A DNA stretch of 64,000 bases from Labilibaculum antarcticum. Lineage in GTDB: Bacteria > Bacteroidota > Bacteroidia > Bacteroidales > Marinifilaceae. The DNA lies in contig NZ_AP018042.1 in assembly GCF_002356295.1 (NCBI RefSeq), positions 5,654,992 to 5,718,991 on the forward strand. The letters run 5' to 3'. Shown here piece by piece: positions 44,599 through 52,025 of this stretch. Numbering within the stretch: position 1 is the first letter of the stretch; every line of letters starts with the position of its first letter. The notes under the pieces are model-generated. The model worked only from the letters and a program-made list of their open reading frames with translations, had not been told where the DNA came from and did no database searches. A program made the position numbers and the translations under genes.

Positions 44599-46701
44599 CT
44601 AATCAGTCAGCATTAGCTTTCTTTTCAAATCCACACCATCCACATTCAGGTTCAAAATGTAGACCCCTGAAGACAATCCATTTAGGTTGAAATTAATCAC
44701 ACTCTCATAGTTGGAGACAACTCCTGAACGAATTTGAGCCCCTCTTAAATCATAAACGATCCACGTACTTCGCAAATATATAATCTGACTTAAATCGACT
44801 GTGAAAACTCCATTTGATGGATTTGGATAAATCTTTAATAAATCCTCATACGAAGTCGTTATTTCTTTTATTGTTGAGTGTACTCCACAAAAATTTTCCG
44901 CAGTAAGCGTTATTGTATATCTTCCAGTTCTGTTGTAATCATGTGTCGGGTTTTCTTCACCTGATTCTGATCCATCGCCAAATGTCCAATCGTAGGTCAT
45001 CCCTTCAATCGATGCATTAACTAATTGAACTTCATTCAAATCTACCGTGTAATTAAAACCAGCAACAGGAATATCCATGGCCAAAACAGATCGAACTATA
45101 CTATCAGCAAGTCCATCTTTTATAACTATTAATTTAACCTGCTTAAGACCTGGGCTGGCATAGCTCACAACATGAGGCCCTTTTACGGATGAAGATTCAG
45201 GAATTGCACCTTCTCCAAAATACCACAAAAACTCATCAGGATCTCCTAATGAAATATCAGTAAACCTTACTTGTGAATCGTAACAAATGCTATCCTGAGA
45301 AACATCAAAAGCTGCCCTTAATCCTTTATAGGGATCAACACCATCAAGAGTTACAACTCCCGAATTCAGAGGATCTAACCAATATTTAAGTTGTTGATCG
45401 GCTTCGGAATAATTGTCCCAGCTTTCAGCGAATTTTGCAAAATAATCGTTTACAGAACTTGAACAACTGGCCTCTCCTCCCGTTAAATCACCAATTAAAC
45501 GATGATTCTCATCAAACAAAGGTGAGCCGGATGATCCACCTTCTGTAGTACCTATATTCCATTCCAAAATACGCCAATGTGTATCAACATCAAATGTAAA
45601 TTCCGTATCCGAATAGGAGTCCGTTATTGGTGATTCAAAATCCACAGATATTTTTTTCACATCTCCATTTGGGTGATGAATACAAGTTGTATTTGAGGGC
45701 ATCCTCCCCGACCGATCCCAGCCAATGTAATAGGGTGAATAAGATGCTGGTGGCATCACCGATAACTCTAAGAGTGTAAAATCCAATCTATTTGTTGTAG
45801 CCAATAAGCTTGATCCGGAGATAGATTGCGATTTTGAGCCTACAGTGGATTCACAATCAACGGCTTCATAATTAAAGACAAAAATGGCAACATTTGCATC
45901 ATTTTGATTATCGATTACATGATGCGCTGTCAATAAAAAAGGCCGTCCGTTATAACTAGTATTATTTATTAAGGCACCAGAGGCAATAAAACCATCATAC
46001 AAAATGTGACAAACCGCTTTTTTTTCAACCTGCCATTCATCTCCTGCAGCACAATTAATATTAACATTACAGGTCCCCGATGATTTTAAAAAAGATTCCT
46101 CTCCTCTTAACTGATTAAATATATTTTTATAATCATGCAAAACACTTCCTATTTCCAGGTCGGCAATAAATTCGGGATGCAAAGGCTCTATGTACTCAAC
46201 AGTAATTTCGTCTCCTTGTAGTGGTTCTATAGAAAACTTACCTGATTCTTTATTGTTTTTTTCATTGTATCCTCCCAATATTCTGTCCGATTGATTATTG
46301 TAAACAAATATCTGACCACCAACCGGCAGTCTGAATTTTGAGAAAATCAAACCTAAAGAATAAGCTCCCGGCGACGAAATTGATATGCGCCATACCCTTC
46401 GTCCATCATCTAAAGTTTGCCATTTCCCGGAGTTCAATGAACTGTAGGATACATTGTATTTATGAGCATACTTAGCATGCTTCAGGTAACTTTTACCATC
46501 AACCTGTTCATAAGTTTTACTCATTGAGAATACCTTAAATCGGGGTAAATAAATAGTTGATATTTCTGATTTTACTTTCCCCGTTTTAAATAATGGTTCA
46601 CCTCCAAAAGAGATTTGTGCTTTAGAGGAAAAGCAAAAAAGAGTTAAGCTAATAAGTAACCAGAATCGAATGAGTTTAGAGGTCATGCAGGTATTTTTCA
46701 A
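44599..46701 (-). CDS. Secreted trypsin-like serine protease with PKD domains and T9SS sorting domain
   Basis: 700-aa exported protein resembling lysyl endopeptidases. After a signal peptide (FWLLISLTLFCFSSKAQ) and an N-terminal pro-like beta domain, the protease domain carries H261 in LLTAHHVIDN and nucleophile S391 in EGGSSGSPLFD, numbered from the ATG at 46701; an ATG five codons in (46686) may be the real start. Two PKD-like domains follow (FLWYFGEGAIPESSS and YDWTFGDGSESGEENPTHDY). The last ~75 residues (IYPNPSNGVFTVDLS, LNGLSSGVYILNL) are a type A T9SS C-terminal sorting domain, so the enzyme is secreted or anchored at the surface. Monocistronic. It might free glycopeptides for the PUL, but nothing in its control links it to that locus. 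Confidence 0.9.
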   Translation of the reverse strand: MKNTCMTSKLIRFWLLISLTLFCFSSKAQISFGGEPLFKTGKVKSEISTIYLPRFKVFSMSKTYEQVDGKSYLKHAKYAHKYNVSYSSLNSGKWQTLDDGRRVWRISISSPGAYSLGLIFSKFRLPVGGQIFVYNNQSDRILGGYNEKNNKESGKFSIEPLQGDEITVEYIEPLHPEFIADLEIGSVLHDYKNIFNQLRGEESFLKSSGTCNVNINCAAGDEWQVEKKAVCHILYDGFIASGALINNTSYNGRPFLLTAHHVIDNQNDANVAIFVFNYEAVDCESTVGSKSQSISGSSLLATTNRLDFTLLELSVMPPASYSPYYIGWDRSGRMPSNTTCIHHPNGDVKKISVDFESPITDSYSDTEFTFDVDTHWRILEWNIGTTEGGSSGSPLFDENHRLIGDLTGGEASCSSSVNDYFAKFAESWDNYSEADQQLKYWLDPLNSGVVTLDGVDPYKGLRAAFDVSQDSICYDSQVRFTDISLGDPDEFLWYFGEGAIPESSSVKGPHVVSYASPGLKQVKLIVIKDGLADSIVRSVLAMDIPVAGFNYTVDLNEVQLVNASIEGMTYDWTFGDGSESGEENPTHDYNRTGRYTITLTAENFCGVHSTIKEITTSYEDLLKIYPNPSNGVFTVDLSQIIYLRSTWIVYDLRGAQIRSGVVSNYESVINFNLNGLSSGVYILNLNVDGVDLKRKLMLTD

Positions 46702-46985
46702 AAAATTATCTTCAAAAATAACAAATATGCAACAATTGTCAGCCTATTACCGAAAAACAATCTGTTGCCCTAATATGTTTCAACAAATCTATTTAAAACA
46801 CGATGGTAAATCTCCTAAAAAATAATCTGATCAACTCTTGGTATTATTTCTTAGTAATTCATTAAATATATTTAAACAACCACCTTTTTAAAGGGATTAT
46901 ATATAGAGCATCCCCTTTTAAATGCTAATAATTTTATCTAAATTTGATACTAGTAAAGCCTAACTATTACACCAATCCAATCCCT

Positions 46986-47366
46986 ATGAATCAAAAAGAA
47001 CTTAATTGGTCTTCAAAAATTATTCTTGTTGCAGAAGATGTTGAATCCAATTTCCTTTTTCTGGAAGAAGTAATTCGAAAAACCGGGGCGGAAGTTCTTT
47101 GGGCCAAAAACGGTCAGGATGCCATTGATATGTTCAATGCTAACAAAATTGATCTTATATTAATGGACATTCAAATGCCAAAGATGAATGGATTCGAGGC
47201 AACTAAAATCATAAAAAAAATAAATCCAAACATTCCTATTATTTCTCAAACAGCATACGCTATGTCCGAAGACCGAGCAAAGAGTTTAGATGCCGGTTGT
47301 GATGATTATATTTCAAAACCAATACCAAGTCAAAAACTATTGGATTTACTTTCGGTTTACATGTAA
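46986..47366 (+). CDS. Stand-alone response-regulator receiver protein
   Basis: 126-aa single REC domain with no output domain (CheY/Spo0F-like). The open frame reaches back to 46944, but the ATG at 46986 gives a normal N-terminus just before SSKIILVAEDVESN. Phospho-acceptor D61 is in LILMDIQMPKMNGFEA, the switch Thr in IISQTAYAM and the conserved Lys in YISKPIP. The sequence closely resembles the receiver fused to the hybrid kinase at 4895-7078 (AEDxxSxFLxLEE, QTAYAM, DYISKP), so it belongs to the hybrid-kinase REC class. It probably serves as a phosphorelay intermediate or phosphate sink. It converges with the sensor operon and has no kinase beside it. Confidence 0.9.
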   Translation: MNQKELNWSSKIILVAEDVESNFLFLEEVIRKTGAEVLWAKNGQDAIDMFNANKIDLILMDIQMPKMNGFEATKIIKKINPNIPIISQTAYAMSEDRAKSLDAGCDDYISKPIPSQKLLDLLSVYM

Positions 47367-47382
47367 TCAAAACTCACCTTTC

Positions 47383-48567
47383 TTAAATAAAAGTGAGACT
47401 AACATCCTTTAAAAATTTTTCCTCAAGAAGGGTAACGATTCTCTTCACAACAGTTCTTCGAATCTCCAATTCGATTGGTAAACTTGGATCCTGATGTGCA
47501 AAATTAATTCTTGTTCCCGATATAATAGAGATTTTATCACTCTGCAACAGATAATGAACAATCTGATCAGCAGGCCCTTCTCCCAGGTCATAGTCACTGT
47601 TGTAATCTCCTAGAATTCTTGCAACTTTTCCGATTGTTAAAATCCCTTCGGTAACCAAATTAATACTTTCCATATAAGAAGCTGGCGGAAGTTCAGGATC
47701 CGTAATTTTCATGCCGGCTGCAAATTTCAAATTCAATTCGCGCCCCAAAATTTCAGCTGTTGTTCCTCCGCAAATAATCTTTTTCCCCTTAAAGTGATAC
47801 ACTCTCATGGCTAGCTCAGAATCCTTATCCTTTTCGAAAGGAGGTCCGGTGCAAATTAAAAGTTTACGTGGTTCCCGATAATAAATCACACCTGCACTTG
47901 TATCATCTTTAAGCTCACCCTGATCGTTTCGAGCTGCTTTCTTCACCAATTGCATTCCTAAATTTCGGGCTGAAATGTAGGGAGAAGATCTTACAATATT
48001 GGTAACAAATTTCGATGCACTTTCATGTCCCCAACCAAATGGCAATTCCCTGCTTCCCATTCCAGACTGCATAATTCCATCGGACCAAAACAGAATACGA
48101 TCCTCCTTTCGAGCAGTAAATTCGCAAGTACGAAGCTCTTTGCCTTGATTTTCTTCACTGTCAAGCAGAATTGTTCTCCAGCCCGGATCGTAAACCTCCG
48201 AACCACGCATAACAACGCACAAAGGGTTATCGAACTCAATGATACGTGTCGTGCCATCAAATTCAATATCAATAATTGTAAAAGTAGCATAGCTTACTTT
48301 TCGAACACTGCATACCGGAAGAGTGTTCATGATAATTTCAGCACTGGTTTTTACATCTTTGTGTTCAGCGGTAAAATTCATGGCCATCGATGCAGTTAAA
48401 GTCGCCAAAACATTGGCTTTAACACCGCTCCCCATACCATCACTTAACACTGCAATTGTTCTGTTTTCTTCCTTAATTCTCTTCGAAAGAAATACATCAC
48501 CACAAATCATTTCTCCGTGATGAAAGATCTGTTGACAGTCAATATCTATATGAAATTTTTCGTCCAT
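47383..48567 (-). CDS. SpoIIE/PP2C-type phosphatase, copy A, with conserved C-terminal domain
   Basis: 394-aa cytosolic serine/threonine phosphatase, last gene of the sensor operon. The PP2C-type metal-binding acids are present in AVLSDGMGSGVKAN, LFWSDGIMQSGMG and KDDTSAGVIYY, so it should be active. The C-terminal ~165 residues (LLICTGPPFEKDKD, GKKIICGGTTAEILGREL, LVTEGILTIGKVARIL, LEIRRTVVKRIVTLLEEKFL) are a separate domain I do not recognise, conserved in the paralogue at 50835-52019. The gene overlaps the hydrogenase-like gene by one base (TAATG), which implies translational coupling and that the two proteins work together. Its phosphoprotein substrate, usually a STAS protein in other SpoIIE systems, is not encoded nearby. 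Confidence 0.9.
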   Translation of the reverse strand: MDEKFHIDIDCQQIFHHGEMICGDVFLSKRIKEENRTIAVLSDGMGSGVKANVLATLTASMAMNFTAEHKDVKTSAEIIMNTLPVCSVRKVSYATFTIIDIEFDGTTRIIEFDNPLCVVMRGSEVYDPGWRTILLDSEENQGKELRTCEFTARKEDRILFWSDGIMQSGMGSRELPFGWGHESASKFVTNIVRSSPYISARNLGMQLVKKAARNDQGELKDDTSAGVIYYREPRKLLICTGPPFEKDKDSELAMRVYHFKGKKIICGGTTAEILGRELNLKFAAGMKITDPELPPASYMESINLVTEGILTIGKVARILGDYNSDYDLGEGPADQIVHYLLQSDKISIISGTRINFAHQDPSLPIELEIRRTVVKRIVTLLEEKFLKDVSLTFI

Positions 48568-50420
48568 TATTCGCCTTTTCCTTCTTCCCCTGAAGCATGG
48601 GATTTAATGATTGAACTAAGCAATTTTTCTGTTTTGGAAGCACTCTCGCCTAATAGAAATGCGATCTGCTGAACTGTCTGAAGATTCTCTTTAATAACAG
48701 CTCTTGCTCTACCAATAACTTCTTCTCTTCGAACCTCTGGAGCATATAAATCGCGGATAATACCACCAACAATTTTATTCTTTTTAATTGTGAAAACAGA
48801 TACATTAAACAATCTGTTTCCAAAATGAACATCCTTGTTCAAAATATCTTCTCCATTCATAATAACTGTCGAAAAGAATTTGTGAAAACTGATCAATTTC
48901 GTTAAATCGGCATCAACCAAGCCAGGAATAATTTCATTGAGCATTCTTGTTTCTTCACCCAATAAATCAACGAATGTTTTATTCGATTCAATAACCTTTA
49001 ATTTGTCGTTAACAATTACCACTCCCGACGGTAGTTTCTGTAACATGGCCGACACGGTTTCCGAAGCCTCCTGCGCTAAAATTCTTTCTTCGTTGGCAAT
49101 TCTTTCCGATTCCTTTAATGCAACTTTAGTTTTAGATAATGTAGCATTGATTGTTCCCAGTTCCTTTATGTAGTTGTTCATGTTCTTTATTGTAAAGGAA
49201 GAACACATTTCATAATTGGCCAAACCCTGGCATTTTGCAATGGCAAATTCTCTGCACGACTCATACCCACAGGAACCACAACCCAGTTGATCTTCAATGT
49301 TCCCTTTTCCCATTTCAACCAGAACATCCATTATTTCCTCCTCGGTAGGAACGGGTAATTGTCTGCCTTTTGATTTAAATCCTCTATTCAAATCCAAATT
49401 ACTGTATTCATCAATTTCGTTCTGCCATTTTAACTTATCAAAGGTTTTTAATCTTTTGCGCACGTAACGAATTACTTGCGATCTACGAGAAAATTTACGC
49501 CCACCAGGCGAAGTTCCAGGCCCCATTATACAACCTTCGCAATAAAACAAATCCAGATGCTGGTTAAGATCGTGTTGTGTTTTAAATTCATTAATCGACC
49601 TGAGAAAATTATTTCTTCCTTCAGTACTAATAATGCTTCCATTTAGCATAGATATATCTATATCAGCAGCCTGAAACAAGCCATGACTAATCGGAAACAA
49701 TCCCCCCAAACGAGCGAATGGCGGATCAAACTCTGAGAATTCAACCGAGTTTTCAGAAACTCCATACTCCGTAAATAACTTTCTTAATTCTACAAAGCTC
49801 AATACTGCATGAATATTTCCGTCGGTACCATTAAAATCTTTTACATCATCTTTGCTGGCAACACAAGGCGATAAAGAAACAATCTTTACATTTTTGCCAT
49901 ACTTTTTACGAACCACTTTCGCCATCGCAATGCCCGGCGGAACAATAGGCGCCAGATTATCAACCAATCCGGGATGAAAATTCTCAATATTATTGACCAG
50001 AGCCGGACATTTCGTAGAGATGTAATATTTCCCATGAAAGTTCTTAAACAGTTTCTTGTATTGATAGGCAACCAAATCGGCACCAAAAGCAGCTTCAACA
50101 ACGTAATCAAAACCCAAGGCTCGAATCATGCCAACAAAATTCCTAAAATCCAGAATGTCATCAAATTCACCAGATATACTAGGATCGCATATTGCCACAA
50201 CAGGTTCAGTATCTGCCAGTAATTGCTTTACCAATTCCTCCGAACTTCTATATTCTATCGCATTTTGAGCACAAACAGAAACACAATTTCCACAACCAAT
50301 GCACCTACTTTCGATGATGTTGGCAAAATCATTTTCAATTTTAATTGCTTTGGCCGGACATACTCGAATACAGGTATAACTGAGATTACACTTATCCTTA
50401 TTGGTTACAATTAAAGACAT
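48567..50420 (-). CDS. Sensory [FeFe]-hydrogenase-like protein with PAS domain, copy A
   Basis: 617-aa cytosolic iron-sulfur sensor resembling group C (sensory) [FeFe] hydrogenases. Residues 1-60 form a two-cluster ferredoxin domain; the first cluster motif has Ser where the second Cys should be (CNLSYTCIRVCP), the second is complete (CIGCGNCVSVC). The H-cluster domain (~70-340) keeps the ligand cysteines in TKCPAL, SPCVASKDD and YCEGCIMGPG, but the neighbouring proton-relay cysteine of catalytic enzymes is Lys. A further four-Cys FeS motif (GCGSCGYESC) follows, then a coiled coil (~425-470) and a PAS domain (~475-590; LPSGVVIVNDKLKVIESN). It is coupled by overlap to SpoIIE copy A. Likely senses H2 or redox state and controls the phosphatase (inference). 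Confidence 0.88.
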   Translation of the reverse strand: MSLIVTNKDKCNLSYTCIRVCPAKAIKIENDFANIIESRCIGCGNCVSVCAQNAIEYRSSEELVKQLLADTEPVVAICDPSISGEFDDILDFRNFVGMIRALGFDYVVEAAFGADLVAYQYKKLFKNFHGKYYISTKCPALVNNIENFHPGLVDNLAPIVPPGIAMAKVVRKKYGKNVKIVSLSPCVASKDDVKDFNGTDGNIHAVLSFVELRKLFTEYGVSENSVEFSEFDPPFARLGGLFPISHGLFQAADIDISMLNGSIISTEGRNNFLRSINEFKTQHDLNQHLDLFYCEGCIMGPGTSPGGRKFSRRSQVIRYVRKRLKTFDKLKWQNEIDEYSNLDLNRGFKSKGRQLPVPTEEEIMDVLVEMGKGNIEDQLGCGSCGYESCREFAIAKCQGLANYEMCSSFTIKNMNNYIKELGTINATLSKTKVALKESERIANEERILAQEASETVSAMLQKLPSGVVIVNDKLKVIESNKTFVDLLGEETRMLNEIIPGLVDADLTKLISFHKFFSTVIMNGEDILNKDVHFGNRLFNVSVFTIKKNKIVGGIIRDLYAPEVRREEVIGRARAVIKENLQTVQQIAFLLGESASKTEKLLSSIIKSHASGEEGKGE

Positions 50421-50455
50421 AATGAGAATTTTTTAGGATTGATAAACCGACTAAA

Positions 50456-50707
50456 TTAAACGAGACCGAAAACTCCATTTAATATTTCAACTACACTGTC
50501 CGGATCAACTTCCTCATAAAGCTTATCTTCTACTTTTAGAATCGGTCCTTTGGCACAATTTCCTGTGCACAATTCGCCATGAAAGAAAACCTTGTCTTTT
50601 AATTTATTTTCTTCCAAAAAGGCATTAATTGCTTTCAGAGCTTTTCCGTTACCTCTTGAGAAACAGGAACTTCCCAAACAAATGGTAATTTCGATTTTTT
50701 CGGCCAT
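50456..50707 (-). CDS. Thioredoxin-like [2Fe-2S] ferredoxin
   Basis: 83-aa protein with the NuoE/HydC-type thioredoxin-like [2Fe-2S] fold. Cluster ligands are in ITICLGSSCFSRGN (Cys-x4-Cys) and GELCTGNCAKGP (Cys-x3-Cys), the spacing of this family. It lies between the two hydrogenase-like/SpoIIE pairs, 35 bp upstream of copy A and 127 bp after SpoIIE copy B, on the same strand. It probably passes electrons to or from the hydrogenase-like sensors, or reports redox state to them. No NADH-binding partner (NuoF/HydB) is present in the window. Confidence 0.88.
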   Translation of the reverse strand: MAEKIEITICLGSSCFSRGNGKALKAINAFLEENKLKDKVFFHGELCTGNCAKGPILKVEDKLYEEVDPDSVVEILNGVFGLV

Positions 50708-50834
50708 TTAGTTATTGTCTTTATTATCTGTTTTATGAGGATTGTAAACTAATTCCTACTTCAACAAGAAAACTACCTACCAAATGGAATTTCAATTAAC
50801 AATACCCCATGTTAAATATGGGTTACATTTCATT

Positions 50835-52019
50835 TTAAATATAGCTAAGATCTACTTCTTTTAAAAACTTTTCCTCTAGTAGTGCAACAATATTCTTTAC
50901 TACTGTTCTTCGGATTTCCAATTCCATGGGTAAATTGGGATCTTGATGAGCTACATTTATCTTTGTGCCATTAACAATAAATATTTTATCACTTTCCAAA
51001 AGAACCCGTACAATCCGATCAGCTGGTCCGTATCGCATGGACGAATTTTGCTTGTGGTTTTTCAGTAATCGGTACACTTTTCCTAAGGTTAAAATTCCTT
51101 CGGTAACCAAATCGATATCAGAAATATACGAAATGGGTGGCAATTCGGAATCCGTAATATTCATCTCAACTTTTATTGGCACTCCTAATTCCCTCGAAAT
51201 TATTCCAGCAGTAGTGCCTCCACACACAATTTTCTTACCCTTAAATTCGGCTACCTGCTTTGCCAACTGCGCATCTTTTGATTTTTCATAGGGTGGTCCT
51301 GTACAAATCAATAAATTTCGTGGCTCGCGAAAATAAAGCACTCCGCACGAAGTATCATCCTGTAGTTTGTTTCCATAATTCGCGCAAGCCCTTTCGACCA
51401 CGGATTCGGACAATTGACGGGCTGACAAAAAGGGTTGCCTTTTAATCAAACCTTTCACATAAATATCCAAATTCTCGAGTCCCCAGCCAAAGGGAGAACG
51501 TCTGGCGCCCATTCCTGAATTGGTAACTCCATCGGAGCAGAAAACAATTCGATCTTCTTTCTGAGCCTTGAATCGGTACGAATAGAGTATTTTCCCTTTG
51601 TTATGCTCGCCCGTTAGAAGCAACTCTTCACACTCGGGGATAAAACTCTCCACCCCACGCAATATCAAACACTCAGGATTATCGTAACGAATAATGCGCG
51701 TTTCTCCATCACACTCAATTTCGATAATCGTAAAAGTGGAATAACTAGCCTTTCGTTTGCTGCAAACCGGAAGGGTTTGCATAATAATTTCAGCAGCCTT
51801 ACGAATGTCCTTATTCACCTTCATGTAATTCAGGATCATTGATGCAGTGAGTGTTCCCAGCACATTTGCTTTTACACCGCTGCCCAAACCATCGGATAAA
51901 ACCAGGATGGTACGTCCCTCCTCTTTTATTTTGCGCGACATAAAAACATCACCACAAATGGACTGTCCGGCATCGTTTTTTTGCTGACATTCAACTTCTA
52001 TATAATAACGAGATGGCAT
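50835..52019 (-). CDS. SpoIIE/PP2C-type phosphatase, copy B, with conserved C-terminal domain
   Basis: 394 aa, the same length as copy A and clearly paralogous along its full length. Metal-binding acids are kept (LVLSDGLGSGVKAN, VFCSDGVTNSGMG, QDDTSCGVLYF). The unknown C-terminal domain is also kept (LLICTGPPYEKSKD, KKIVCGGTTAGIISREL, LVTEGILTLGKVYRLL, NVAHQDPNLPMELEIRRT). It starts 6 bp after the stop of hydrogenase-like copy B. Equal lengths and strong conservation of both halves suggest that both copies are functional. They may dephosphorylate different partners or read different signals. Confidence 0.9.
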   Translation of the reverse strand: MPSRYYIEVECQQKNDAGQSICGDVFMSRKIKEEGRTILVLSDGLGSGVKANVLGTLTASMILNYMKVNKDIRKAAEIIMQTLPVCSKRKASYSTFTIIEIECDGETRIIRYDNPECLILRGVESFIPECEELLLTGEHNKGKILYSYRFKAQKEDRIVFCSDGVTNSGMGARRSPFGWGLENLDIYVKGLIKRQPFLSARQLSESVVERACANYGNKLQDDTSCGVLYFREPRNLLICTGPPYEKSKDAQLAKQVAEFKGKKIVCGGTTAGIISRELGVPIKVEMNITDSELPPISYISDIDLVTEGILTLGKVYRLLKNHKQNSSMRYGPADRIVRVLLESDKIFIVNGTKINVAHQDPNLPMELEIRRTVVKNIVALLEEKFLKEVDLSYI

Positions 52020-52025
52020 AAGCGA

